A DNA stretch of 29,645 nucleotides, from NCBI GenBank assembly GCA_019417325.1, contig DXVO01000013.1, positions 1-29,645 on the forward strand, read 5' to 3'. A model generated the notes under the pieces. That model was not told the origin of the DNA, did not search any database, and saw nothing but the letters and a program-made list of their open reading frames with translations. A program made the position numbers and the translations under genes. The number at the start of each line of letters is the position of its first letter. The first letter of the stretch is position 1. Origin of the DNA: Parabacteroides sp. Lineage in GTDB: Bacteria; Bacteroidota; Bacteroidia; Bacteroidales; Tannerellaceae. Positions 8,003 through 17,162 of the stretch are shown here, piece after piece.

Positions 8003-10396
8003 TTATAAGTTCCATTCGTTAAGCGCATCGGCAGCAAGCGCGTCGAGACGCATACCCTGTTGTATTTCCCCCGCAGAAGCGACAAGGCTTCCCGAAAGGG
8101 AGGATTCCGACACATGATGTTGCTCGGCTATCACTTTGCCCAACCGGTCTAACTCCATCGGGAGGAAGTTGGTAAAGGCATAACGCAGGTTCGGCAGGAT
8201 GGTAAGGAACTGCTCGTTGCCGGCTCCGATAACGACCTGTTCGATGGCTCCCAGTATCCGGGTATCCATAAAAAGGACATCACGCGCCACCAGGAAAACA
8301 CCGCAGACAAAGGATGCGGCTTGTTCCGGTTGTCCGATACTGCTTTCAAGATAGGTGGATATCCGGTCGCAGAAAACAGCCTGTTCCACCTCGCCTTCCT
8401 TATACCGGATGGCAAGGCAAAGACCGTAGAAGCGGCTGTTGCAGAAGCCATCCTGCAAGGCTTTATCCACCTCTGCGGAGAATGCGGCATTGTCGAACCA
8501 GAGGTCCGTTTCCAGTGTCAGGTTGTACAGGTTACGCATCTGCTCGCATACTTCCTGTTCTTCGTCTTCGTTTACCTGGCATACCAGCGGTATCAGTTCG
8601 AGGGCCTCTTTAAAAGCAAGGCGCGCCAATCCCGGCAAGGCGGGTACCACATCGCCATCCATCAGCCGTTGCATATGCGCCAGATAACGGATACTGCTTA
8701 TCAACTGACAGAGGCTTACAAAGTTTTTCTCGTTCAGAATCACTTGCCGGAGCTTGTCTTCATACTGTAAATAGAAACCTTCCACACCCATCACCTGGAC
8801 GGAAATCAGAAGTTTACCCAATTCCCCGGCGGTCATGCTGTCCTTGAAGTTCCGTTCTATCAGGGAAGCACAGACTTGCGACAGGGTAGCCCCATAGACG
8901 GAAAGGTCTATCAGGCGGGTTTCCACCTGCGTGCTGTAACGGCATACCCAGATTTCACGTACCAGGTTCTTATCTTTCCGGTTCACATAATCGGGACCGG
9001 ATTGCAGGATACAAAACTCCGTTTCAAGAAACAACAGTTGATGGAGAAAACGGCTTTTCCGGTAATGCGCCGGATTCTTTATAATATCGAGCGTGACTTC
9101 CTGACGCTCCACAGTAGATGTTTTCAGACGGTGCTGCGCACATAAGGCACGGAACTCGCGTACTACGGGAGGAATACAATCGCCTGCCATAATCTTTCCC
9201 GCTCCCATACCGGAAAGCAGACGGTGCAGGAAGTCCACTTCAAAAGTGGCTGTTGCGTTCACATCCCCTTTGACAAAACAACTCCGGATGCCGTCCAGCA
9301 ATTCATATACACCGACCGTTTTCTTTCCCCGCAGGCATGACAACGAACGTGCCATATTCAAGGCGTTGATTTCGTCGGGCAAAGAGATACTCTGGGTCTT
9401 GCGAGCAAAACGTGCCGTCTTGATGATATAATCCAGTACCACCGAATTGTAAACGTCTTTCTCCCCCTTCTCCATCTTCTCCCAGATTGCCTGATAAAAG
9501 GCGGGGAATGGCATTCCGGCTGCATAACCGCTCTTACTGTCGGCTTCACGGAACGTATATGGCATCAGGTAAGAAGCCACCAGTTCCTTATTGCAGGAAA
9601 CCAACGACTGTTTTTCACCGGAAGCAACCGACTCCATAAGCCCGCAGATATGGAAAGCGCCCGTTACTACCAGAATACGTTTATAATGCGGCAGAGCGTT
9701 TCGTATTTCCGTTGCCATATAGATTTCGCGCTGGCGGTCTTCCCGGAACGACTGTTCCGTTGCCGGAGTAGCCAGACGCATGAAGCAACCTAAATAAAAG
9801 ACATTCCGCACAAAGGAACGGGTATCGGACTGTTCCGCCTGCAATTCATAATGGGATTCCCAAAACTCGGAAAAGGTACGGCATCCGGCACGCGCCGCGA
9901 TACGGGATGTATAAAGGTTCACTTCATACTCCTTGTCTTCGTTATAATAATACTGGGTTTCCGCCTCCTCTCCTTTCACCTTATTAATCAGACGAAGGGC
10001 ATAGGGCATGTCGATAAAACGGACGGGGACCTTACGCGCCGCAGCCTCCCGGATTGCCACCAGTTCGGGCGAATAAGCAAGAAAGGGATAATAGGCACGG
10101 TATTTTTCCCGCTCTTCGTCTACCTTTCCCTCTTTGTCGTCATAACTGTAATAGATGCAAAACGGGGGAACGGAACTGCTGTCGGCGATATAAGGGAGCA
10201 ATTGTTCCGAGTCGGATGGGCCTTCTATCAGTACCAAGTCCGGCATATAGGCTTCAATCGTTCGCCGCAGATGGAGAGCACAGGCAGGCGAATGGTGACG
10301 CACGGGAAAGTACACCACCGGGTTTTCCGCCTTGTAACTTTGCTCGAACAGCTTCTCTATTTCAGATAAGTCCGGTTCTCGTAGTATTCCTTCCAT
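8003..10396 (-). CDS. DUF5682 family protein (YehM-like)
   Basis: A 797-residue cytoplasmic protein matching DUF5682, the family of E. coli YehM (~760). The N-terminus carries the hallmark VVYFPVRHHSPACA (Arg33, His34, His35) and LVLIEGPSD (Glu58, Gly59), followed by VRFIDMPYALRL and ILVVTGAFHICG. This histidine/acid-rich N-terminal domain recalls TIKI/ChaN-like putative metalloenzyme folds, which is a suggestion only. The rest is helical and HEAT-like without clear motifs. The ATG overlaps the last 40 bp of the MoxR gene; no later Met precedes the conserved motif, so the overlap appears real. It ends 4 bp before the VWA start. Molecular function is unknown, but it consistently accompanies MoxR, VWA, SWIM and DUF4132 proteins. 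Confidence 0.88.
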   Translation of the reverse strand: MEGILREPDLSEIEKLFEQSYKAENPVVYFPVRHHSPACALHLRRTIEAYMPDLVLIEGPSDSEQLLPYIADSSSVPPFCIYYSYDDKEGKVDEEREKYRAYYPFLAYSPELVAIREAAARKVPVRFIDMPYALRLINKVKGEEAETQYYYNEDKEYEVNLYTSRIAARAGCRTFSEFWESHYELQAEQSDTRSFVRNVFYLGCFMRLATPATEQSFREDRQREIYMATEIRNALPHYKRILVVTGAFHICGLMESVASGEKQSLVSCNKELVASYLMPYTFREADSKSGYAAGMPFPAFYQAIWEKMEKGEKDVYNSVVLDYIIKTARFARKTQSISLPDEINALNMARSLSCLRGKKTVGVYELLDGIRSCFVKGDVNATATFEVDFLHRLLSGMGAGKIMAGDCIPPVVREFRALCAQHRLKTSTVERQEVTLDIIKNPAHYRKSRFLHQLLFLETEFCILQSGPDYVNRKDKNLVREIWVCRYSTQVETRLIDLSVYGATLSQVCASLIERNFKDSMTAGELGKLLISVQVMGVEGFYLQYEDKLRQVILNEKNFVSLCQLISSIRYLAHMQRLMDGDVVPALPGLARLAFKEALELIPLVCQVNEDEEQEVCEQMRNLYNLTLETDLWFDNAAFSAEVDKALQDGFCNSRFYGLCLAIRYKEGEVEQAVFCDRISTYLESSIGQPEQAASFVCGVFLVARDVLFMDTRILGAIEQVVIGAGNEQFLTILPNLRYAFTNFLPMELDRLGKVIAEQHHVSESSLSGSLVASAGEIQQGMRLDALAADALNEWNL

Positions 10397-11472
10397 CTTC
10401 CTCCGTTTCGTTCGGCTTTCAGCTTCACCACTCCGTTAAAATAGTCTTTCAATTTAGGCAAGTCGTCTTTATTCTCCTTCATTACGGCTCCCATCAGGTT
10501 TTGAACCAGCGAACGCATACTTACGGTTCCATCGCCATAATAATAAGCATCGAGGGCCGACTGGTAGTACACCGAAACAGCTTCCGCCGTACTCATCACT
10601 CCGGAGAGTTTCTGTATCTTGGCTTTCTCGAATGAGGTACCGCTACGCAATTCATTGAATGTGGAAGCCAGAATATCCACGACCTCCTCCTGAACCGGCA
10701 TATCGAGCCCGTTTGCGGCAAGCATATTGCTGCACTGGTCGGTGATAATCTTGCTTTCCAGGCTTACGCTCCGCACCGGTTCGACGGTTTCGAAATTGAA
10801 ACGGCGCTTCAAAGCACTACTCATTTCGTTGATACCCTTGTCGCGGGTATTGGCTGTTGCGATTACGTTGAAGCCGCTCGAAGCAAACAGCAATCCTTCC
10901 TCTCCCAGTTCCGGGATATTCAGGACGCGGTCGCTCATAATACTAATCAGGCTATCCTGTATTTCCAGAGGACAACGGGTGATTTCTTCAAAGCGGGTGA
11001 TAAGCCCCTTTTTCATTCCTATATAAACAGGAGACGGGACGAGTGCTTCCTTTACCGGACCTTTCGCCAACAACAACGCATAATTCCAAGAGTATTTGAT
11101 ATTATCTTCGCTGGTTCCCGCCGTACCCTGTACGGTATTCGTACTGATACCGCAAATGGCTGCCGAGAGTAATTCGCTAAGCATTGTCTTTGCTGTTCCC
11201 GGTTCGCCAACCAGCATCAAACCGCGGTTTCCCGCCAGTGTAATGATGGAACGCTCCACCAAGGCGTCATCGCCAAAGAATTTAGGGGTAATACGTACCT
11301 GTTTGCCATCCAGTTCTATCGGTTCTTTCTGTCCTAAGATAAAAGCGCGGACAGCACGCGGGGATAACTGCCAGTTGGCAGGCCGGGAAGCTCCGGCATC
11401 TTGTTTGCGGAGTGCGGCAAGCTCGTCGGCATACCGCATCTCCATCAAAGGTTTCTGTACTTTATCGTTCAT
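10357..11472 (-). CDS. MoxR-type AAA+ ATPase (YehL-like)
   Basis: A 371-residue AAA+ ATPase. Walker A is GEPGTAKT (89-96). The Walker B region reads ITRFEEITRCPLEIQDSL (158-175), with Glu-Glu where MoxR proteins usually have Asp-Glu. Sensor 1 is ATANTRD (Asn208) and the arginine-finger region is SSALKRRFNFE (Arg223/224). A C-terminal lid helical region follows. MoxR ATPases act as chaperone-like remodelers with VWA partners, and the VWA gene is two genes downstream. The start at 11472 lies 6 bp after the DUF4132 stop. Length agrees with E. coli YehL (~384). The Walker B deviation may be normal for this subfamily rather than a defect, because the second Glu, the catalytic base, is kept. Confidence 0.92.
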   Translation of the reverse strand: MNDKVQKPLMEMRYADELAALRKQDAGASRPANWQLSPRAVRAFILGQKEPIELDGKQVRITPKFFGDDALVERSIITLAGNRGLMLVGEPGTAKTMLSELLSAAICGISTNTVQGTAGTSEDNIKYSWNYALLLAKGPVKEALVPSPVYIGMKKGLITRFEEITRCPLEIQDSLISIMSDRVLNIPELGEEGLLFASSGFNVIATANTRDKGINEMSSALKRRFNFETVEPVRSVSLESKIITDQCSNMLAANGLDMPVQEEVVDILASTFNELRSGTSFEKAKIQKLSGVMSTAEAVSVYYQSALDAYYYGDGTVSMRSLVQNLMGAVMKENKDDLPKLKDYFNGVVKLKAERNGGRWKEYYENRTYLK

Positions 11473-11478
11473 GTTTGC

Positions 11479-14400
11479 TTATTCACTTTTTAATTGGTCG
11501 AATACACCCAGCACACTACTTACGAAACGGGACGGAACGTCTGAAACATCCAGCAATACATTGTCTTTCGGTTCGTCATCAGTCAACTGGTCTTCACCCA
11601 GACGATAGAACAGGACTTCTCCCAAGGTTACCGTATCGTTGTATTCCTGTCCCATATACATATATTCGAAGTTCAACTGGGCAGCCACATTCAGGCACTT
11701 ATCCACCCAATGGAAACAGGTATAACTTCCGGCATCCAATACTTCGCCACGTACCATATTGTACTTCTTCGCCATTCCTGCAATCTTGCCCGACAAGGCG
11801 ACAATACCGTTATACCGTATGATTCTCTTTCCATTGCGGTCGCTGCTATCCAATGTAACAACCGGTGCTGTCAATTGAGGTAAAGGTTGCACGACTTCAT
11901 AATCGTCCAACTGCTCTTTCCACCGGGCCAATGTCTCAGCAGACAAATCTATCGGATGCACCAATGTGATGCTTGCTTTTTCCGGTAATTCGTATTCATC
12001 CTCATCCACGGTATTGAATGTCCCGTCATCCATATAACGGAAGGCTTCCACCAATGTGTCTCCATCGTATACTCCCCAAACCAAACCGGTGGCAAAGCGG
12101 TGCATGATAGGATTTTCCACAAACAGCGTATTCCAGGCATCTACGGTCCAGCGGCGACCGTTCATTAATACCTTTTCCAAACGGTTTGTCTGGGTTTGCA
12201 CGGTTGCCTTCATCTGCTTTTTCAGCTCGGAGAACTCTTTTTTCGCTGCTGTTGCTTTTACCGTATCGTCGTTTGCACCGGGAACAGGCATGGATTTGAT
12301 TGTCTTCTGCTTGTCGTTGTCGAAGATAGAAAGTGAGAAGTCCGGCATCAGGGTTATTTTAAAGGTGCGCGGACCATAATCCAATTCTTTCTCCCCTTCC
12401 TTATTGAATCCCAAAGTGGGGACAATCTTATCCGAAAGTTCGTCTTCCGGTATTTCCAGGGCTTTGGCAGCGAATGAGAAGGCTGCCTTTGCTGCATTCT
12501 TTACCTGGTTGTTCGGGAATTTGACAGACATTCCGTCTATCATCATCAAAGCGACACTGCCACCGTTCATGGCTATGGCATTCACTACAAATGCGGCAAT
12601 AGCTCCACGGGAAGCATCCGCCCAGTCGCGCAACTGGTTCTTCAATGCCAGAATCTGGGTATCGGAAGCATAGATGCAATAGGGAACCATGACCATCTTC
12701 TTCTTTGCTTCGGCTCCGTTATCCTTCCAGAACTGATAGATATTTTCGAGTGCCGCCTGGAAATCCTGCGGATGAAGCTGGGCGACTACCATATCGCATG
12801 CTTTTATCTTATAAGGTTCTTCCAGACTCATATATTCGGACAGGATATATTGAATGACTACGGCCGGAACTGTTTCGGAAAGGTCGGCAAAACGGACATC
12901 GGTCATCATATTCTCCGGTATCCAGGAGATATATTTCGCATTGTCCTTATCATTATTGTCCGTACAATATTCGATAACCGTTTCATTGGTAAAGGTAAAG
13001 CCTGCTCCGAACTTACGCTCGTTGTCCCAGCGCTTCAGCAAACGTTTAGCGGCTGCCAGAGCATCGCCTTTGAGTTTGGGGAATTGCTTTTCCAGAGTAG
13101 GACGCACAGATTCTTCATTATCGGCAATCAAGGCTTCTGCTTCTTTACGGAGCATCTTGGATTTATTGGAGAGCAGGCCGATCAAAGGCTGGTACTCTTT
13201 TATTTCACAAGTTGCATAAATGAATTTCAGCCATTCGATCGTTTCCTCGATGCTCAGTTCGCCGCTTGTAAGCAAATCCAACGCCATTGGTTCGTGTTCC
13301 ATTACATCCTCGCGCGACAAGGCTCCGTCCAATGCCGAAGAAAAATAGCTGTAGGCTTTAAATACCTGTTTCATTGTAAACTCGTTATTGGCATTCAACA
13401 GCATTTGTATGCTTTCGCGTGCCGGTACATGCAACCAGTCTTTCCGGGCACTCACAAGCTGGGCGATTACACAGGAGACATTATTCATGTTGATTGCTTT
13501 CTTAGGCTGTAGCAACAGGATATCTATAAAACGTTTTGCCAGAGGGATATATTCATACAATAAACCGAATGCCCCGACAGCGATTCTTGAACGTCCCCAA
13601 CTGAGAGAACTGATAACCGACAGTTTAGTTCTCCATTCGTCTGCTGTGGTATGTTCATCCATTATTTCCTCTGCCGTAAAACGGTTCTGGTTACCGTTAT
13701 TGTTGTATTCATTAAGCAGACGCACCATGGTGCTAAGAATCACTTTCTCGGCGGCAAGCCGCATCGATTCCCCTTCGCCATGTTTCATCAGGACTGCCAG
13801 CATGAATAATCCGTAGGCTGCATCCCACGAACCACGGTCTTCAAACAGATGGGAACAGGTATCCAGATACGTCTGCTTATCTTCATTGTATAATTTGAGA
13901 AGAGCGGAAGCCCGGTCGATACTTGAATAAACATCCGTTGCCACCAGGTAATAATAAGGCCACATGGGAGCGCCTATATCTTTTAGCAAAGCCGGGACCT
14001 CTGGTTTCTCCATCATGAAATTCAAACTACGCACGATCGAGGCTTTAGTCTGTATGCGTTGCAATAAAATATCTTTGAGTTCCGGTGAGAGGGCATATCC
14101 TTTATACAGCATGTACAAAACATAATCCCCGCCTTTCTCTACCGCCGAAACCAATGCCGGCAGATAACGGCTATACCCGGTAGCATCTTTTTTCAGCATC
14201 ACGACTGCGATATAAAGGGCCAAACCGAAATCTGCATTTTGCTTTTTCCACGCTGCGAATTTATCTGTCAGCAGTTGGTCGGCAAACTCCACAGACTCGT
14301 TAGGACAGTATTCTGCCATCAGCTCGGCAACCTGATAAAGAACGGAAGGCTTGATGTTGGAACCATGGCGTATGATTCCCTGTTTCAATATCGACTCGAA

Positions 14401-14706
14401 GTCGTAGCCGATGCGCAGACAAACCTTCACCTCTCCCGCATTATAGAAGGAGCTGATCAGGCCGTTCGTACGTATCTTGGAAATAACCACCAACATGCGT
14501 CGTGCCAGTTCGGCATTCTCGCCATCCAGTTCTCTTACGAGCCAATCCTCATAATAGGCATAATATTTGCTGCCTACAGTTCCGGAACCTACCAGACGAT
14601 CTGTCTTTTCATCTAAATATTCATACACTTGTGGAGTCAGATTCCACTGATAATAACTATTCTCGAACTCTTTTTTCCAGAGTTCCATCATCTTTTCCCT
14701 CGTCAT
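11479..14706 (-). CDS. DUF4132 protein, YehI/MolR-like, first gene of operon
   Basis: A 1075-residue protein. The C-terminal third (from ~residue 850) fits DUF4132: NGRRWTVDAWNTLFVENPIM, FATGLVWGVYD, then the end module KKYNMVRGEVLDAGSYTCF and MGQEYNDTVTLGEVLFY. The first ~750 residues are alpha-helical with repeated pairs that look HEAT/ARM-like. E. coli YehI (MolR) belongs to the same family and is ~1210 residues; its old link to molybdate regulation is poorly supported. I see no signal peptide, membrane segment or WGR domain here. It opens the operon: a promoter lies 68-98 bp upstream and the MoxR gene starts 6 bp after its stop. It may be the scaffold or client-recognition subunit, which is inference. 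Confidence 0.88.
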   Translation of the reverse strand: MTREKMMELWKKEFENSYYQWNLTPQVYEYLDEKTDRLVGSGTVGSKYYAYYEDWLVRELDGENAELARRMLVVISKIRTNGLISSFYNAGEVKVCLRIGYDFESILKQGIIRHGSNIKPSVLYQVAELMAEYCPNESVEFADQLLTDKFAAWKKQNADFGLALYIAVVMLKKDATGYSRYLPALVSAVEKGGDYVLYMLYKGYALSPELKDILLQRIQTKASIVRSLNFMMEKPEVPALLKDIGAPMWPYYYLVATDVYSSIDRASALLKLYNEDKQTYLDTCSHLFEDRGSWDAAYGLFMLAVLMKHGEGESMRLAAEKVILSTMVRLLNEYNNNGNQNRFTAEEIMDEHTTADEWRTKLSVISSLSWGRSRIAVGAFGLLYEYIPLAKRFIDILLLQPKKAINMNNVSCVIAQLVSARKDWLHVPARESIQMLLNANNEFTMKQVFKAYSYFSSALDGALSREDVMEHEPMALDLLTSGELSIEETIEWLKFIYATCEIKEYQPLIGLLSNKSKMLRKEAEALIADNEESVRPTLEKQFPKLKGDALAAAKRLLKRWDNERKFGAGFTFTNETVIEYCTDNNDKDNAKYISWIPENMMTDVRFADLSETVPAVVIQYILSEYMSLEEPYKIKACDMVVAQLHPQDFQAALENIYQFWKDNGAEAKKKMVMVPYCIYASDTQILALKNQLRDWADASRGAIAAFVVNAIAMNGGSVALMMIDGMSVKFPNNQVKNAAKAAFSFAAKALEIPEDELSDKIVPTLGFNKEGEKELDYGPRTFKITLMPDFSLSIFDNDKQKTIKSMPVPGANDDTVKATAAKKEFSELKKQMKATVQTQTNRLEKVLMNGRRWTVDAWNTLFVENPIMHRFATGLVWGVYDGDTLVEAFRYMDDGTFNTVDEDEYELPEKASITLVHPIDLSAETLARWKEQLDDYEVVQPLPQLTAPVVTLDSSDRNGKRIIRYNGIVALSGKIAGMAKKYNMVRGEVLDAGSYTCFHWVDKCLNVAAQLNFEYMYMGQEYNDTVTLGEVLFYRLGEDQLTDDEPKDNVLLDVSDVPSRFVSSVLGVFDQLKSE

Positions 14707-14773
14707 GGTATCTTCTTTTATAGTTACCCGTATCTACGGTTGTAAATGTAAAGTCTGTATAATAAAACACACA

Positions 14774-14804
14774 CAAAATTAATGGCTTTGTGGATATACG
14801 CAAG
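14774..14804 (-). promoter_or_regulatory. Promoter of the DUF4132-MoxR-VWA operon
   Basis: On the minus strand, CTTG (14801-14804), a 19-nt spacer and TAATTTTG (14774-14781) match the Bacteroidetes -33/-7 arrangement (TTTG, ~19, TAnnTTTG) with an exact -7 box. Transcription would start near 14767, giving a leader of about 60 nt. Confidence 0.6.
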
Positions 14805-14872
14805 AAGAAGGCTTGGTAATTTACGGTTTACAACGTATTTAATGGAAAACAGCCCATATCCACTAATAGAAA

Positions 14873-14907
14873 ACGTCCGGGATGTTAGATTTTAACCTCC
14901 CGGACGT
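14873..14907 (-). terminator. Terminator of the efflux operon
   Basis: ACGTCCGGGA (14873-14882) pairs with TCCCGGACGT (14898-14907). GTTA/TAAC (14884-14887/14893-14896) extends the stem past one mismatch, leaving a 5-nt loop. On the minus strand TTTCTATTAG follows. It lies 44 bp beyond the stop of the last permease gene, as expected for an intrinsic terminator. Confidence 0.7.
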
Positions 14908-14950
14908 CTTCAATTTGCAATATCTATTCTTAAAAAATGCAAGAATACAG

Positions 14951-16048
14951 TTATCCTTTTTTCCGGTAACTGACCACCGCCAGCACATTAAAAAAGACAG
15001 CAAAGAAACTTATGATTATAAAATGCACGGAAAGGTCTGCCAGGGCACTTCCTTTCATATACACCATACGCATCACTTCGACGAAATAGCGCAACGGATT
15101 AAACAAAGTCAGTGTTTGCGCCCATTCCGGCATACTGCTGATTGGGGTAAAGAAACCGGATAACAGCATAAATATAATGAAGAAAAAGAATGCCGTAAAC
15201 ATCGCTTGTTGCTGCGTGGACGAGATAGACGATATTGCCAGGCCAAAACCTGTAAACGCTACCAGATAAACCGCTGCGAACAAATAGATAATGCCTGTAT
15301 TACCTATCGGGAACAAGCCATAAACCAGCCATGCAATAACGACACCGATAGTCAGAAGTATAAGGCCGATTATCCAAAAAGGTATCAACTTCGACAGTAA
15401 GAACAAAGACTTGGATACCGGGGTTACATTCATCTGTTCTATCGTCCCCTTCTCCTTTTCGCTCACGATATTCAATGCGGAAAGGAATCCCCCGATAATA
15501 GTCATCAGGAATGCAAGAATCCCCGGCACCATATTACTTTTATAATCCAAATGGGGATTAAACAGATTACTGGAACGGATACCGGTTTGTTCCATATCCG
15601 GCCCGAACCCCTTCTCGCGATTAAAGTCCTGGATAATGGAAGATAGATATGAACTACCCATTCCCCCTTTAGTCCCATTTACGGTATTGGAGGCTATCAG
15701 GACATCCGCTTGTCCGTACTTGCCCAGGTCCTTTTCAAAGGCTACCGGTATTTCAAGTATAACATCAGAAGAATTATCTTCGATGGTTGTTAATGCTTCG
15801 TCATATTGGGATGAGACGTCTGAAAGGCGGAAATAACCGGAAGAAAGCACTTTTCTCACCAATTGCTGAGAAAGTTCGGAATGGTCGTTATCCACAATGC
15901 TCAGGTTGATATTCTTCATTTCAAAATTAGCAGCCAAAGGCAGGATAAGCAACTGCATCAAAGGTATAAAAAAGATAATACGGGGCAGGAAACGGTCCCG
16001 CTTAATCTGTTTGAACTCTTTTTCGAGCAAATATCGTAATGTTCTCAT
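14951..16048 (-). CDS. ABC-2 type permease (YbhR-like)
   Basis: A 365-residue inner-membrane subunit of an ABC-2 exporter. It has an N-terminal membrane helix (~22-40), a large extracytoplasmic domain (~45-170), then five more hydrophobic segments from ~175 to 362. The conserved stretch VSEKEKGTIEQMNVTPVSK marks the coupling region of the YhhJ/YbhR/YbhS group. It is the last gene of the operon, starting 9 bp after the stop of a paralogous permease, with which it should form a heterodimer driven by the two upstream ATPases. The substrate cannot be read from sequence; the E. coli relatives export drugs and possibly cations. Confidence 0.9.
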   Translation of the reverse strand: MRTLRYLLEKEFKQIKRDRFLPRIIFFIPLMQLLILPLAANFEMKNINLSIVDNDHSELSQQLVRKVLSSGYFRLSDVSSQYDEALTTIEDNSSDVILEIPVAFEKDLGKYGQADVLIASNTVNGTKGGMGSSYLSSIIQDFNREKGFGPDMEQTGIRSSNLFNPHLDYKSNMVPGILAFLMTIIGGFLSALNIVSEKEKGTIEQMNVTPVSKSLFLLSKLIPFWIIGLILLTIGVVIAWLVYGLFPIGNTGIIYLFAAVYLVAFTGFGLAISSISSTQQQAMFTAFFFFIIFMLLSGFFTPISSMPEWAQTLTLFNPLRYFVEVMRMVYMKGSALADLSVHFIIISFFAVFFNVLAVVSYRKKG

Positions 16049-16057
16049 AAGCCTTTA

Positions 16058-17158
16058 TTATAAACGGATTTTGAAACGTTTCACACTCAATGCCACTAAT
16101 ACGATAACCATCAGGCTAAGAATACCGATTTCTTTCAAAACGAACTCGATACCCAGCCCTTTAATCATAATATCCTTCACTGCTACAATATACCATTTGG
16201 CTGGTACTATATGCGAAAACCATTGCAGGACAACCGGCATGTTCTCTATAGGAAACACCATACCGCTCAACAGCATCACCGGCAGCATCAATGCCATCGC
16301 GCTGATTAACATTGCAGCCTTCTGCGTATCGGCTATTGTAGAAATCAGTAATCCGAGACAAAGCGAGACCAGGGCATACAAAACCGAGACAAAAACAAGC
16401 AAAGCCAGGCTTCCAGCTATCGGTACCTCCAGAAGGAAGTAGGAAAGTGTGAGGATGGTGGCAATATTCACCATGCTCAGCAGCAAATAGGGAGTTGCTT
16501 TTGCCAGAATAATATAGATAGGTTTTATGGGAGATACCAATAGGACTTCCATCGTCCCCATCTCTTTCTCCTTTACAATCCCAACAGAGGTCATCATCGC
16601 ACAAATCAATATCAGAATCAATCCCATCACCCCGGGTACAAAGTTATATGCTCCTTTCATCAAAGGGTTATAAAGCAGGTGGACAACAGGAGAAACACCG
16701 GAAGCGGCGATAGATGCGGATTTCCCGACCATCTGTTCGGCTTTCCACTGGTTGATAATAGCGGAAGCATAAGAGACCAACTGGGTTGCCTCATTCGGGT
16801 CTGTCGCATCTGCCAGTAACTGTACGGAAGCCCCGGACGAAGAGGCATAATCCGCAGGGAATATAATAGCAAGTTTTATCTTACCCTGCCGGAATAAATG
16901 CTGGGCTTCCTCTTCATTATCGACCATCTGATAAAAGTCGAAATACTCGCTGGCACTGATACGTTCTATCATTTTTGAAGTCACTTCATCACGGCTCTGG
17001 TCCAAGATAGCAACCGGCACACTTCTTATTTCGGTTGTAATAGCATATCCGAACAATATAATCAGGATAACCGGCATCCCCAGTAAGATCATCATCGTCC
17101 GCACATCGCGGAATATATGAAGAAATTCTTTTTTTACAAACGACAGGAATTGTTTCAT
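16058..17158 (-). CDS. ABC-2 type permease (YbhS-like)
   Basis: A 366-residue permease paralogous to the next gene. I place the start at 17158 (MKQFLSFVKKEF), 4 bp after the ATPase stop; the frame is open to 17206, but that extension overlaps the ATPase end and adds a hydrophilic, unlikely N-terminus. It has a membrane helix at ~24-44, an extracytoplasmic domain at ~45-165, and further helices at ~173-365. The coupling motif VKEKEMGTMEVLLVSPIKP is present. By analogy with E. coli YbhS it would pair with the YbhR-like protein to form the transmembrane channel. Confidence 0.9.
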   Translation of the reverse strand: MKQFLSFVKKEFLHIFRDVRTMMILLGMPVILIILFGYAITTEIRSVPVAILDQSRDEVTSKMIERISASEYFDFYQMVDNEEEAQHLFRQGKIKLAIIFPADYASSSGASVQLLADATDPNEATQLVSYASAIINQWKAEQMVGKSASIAASGVSPVVHLLYNPLMKGAYNFVPGVMGLILILICAMMTSVGIVKEKEMGTMEVLLVSPIKPIYIILAKATPYLLLSMVNIATILTLSYFLLEVPIAGSLALLVFVSVLYALVSLCLGLLISTIADTQKAAMLISAMALMLPVMLLSGMVFPIENMPVVLQWFSHIVPAKWYIVAVKDIMIKGLGIEFVLKEIGILSLMVIVLVALSVKRFKIRL

Positions 17159-17162
17159 ATTT

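Noticed and set aside
7069..8022. 317-codon plus-strand open frame
   Set aside because: It is the antisense of the VWA gene, whose MIDAS motif and operon spacing are clear.
7999..8115. 39-residue extension of the VWA protein
   Set aside because: It overlaps the end of DUF5682, while MDEQQII at 7998 follows the DUF5682 stop by 4 bp.
10357..10396. Sequencing error behind the MoxR/DUF5682 overlap
   Set aside because: Both frames read through cleanly with family motifs intact, and overlaps are common in this operon.
12772..13512. 246-codon plus-strand open frame
   Set aside because: It is the antisense of DUF4132; its phenylalanine/histidine-rich content is typical of a shadow frame.
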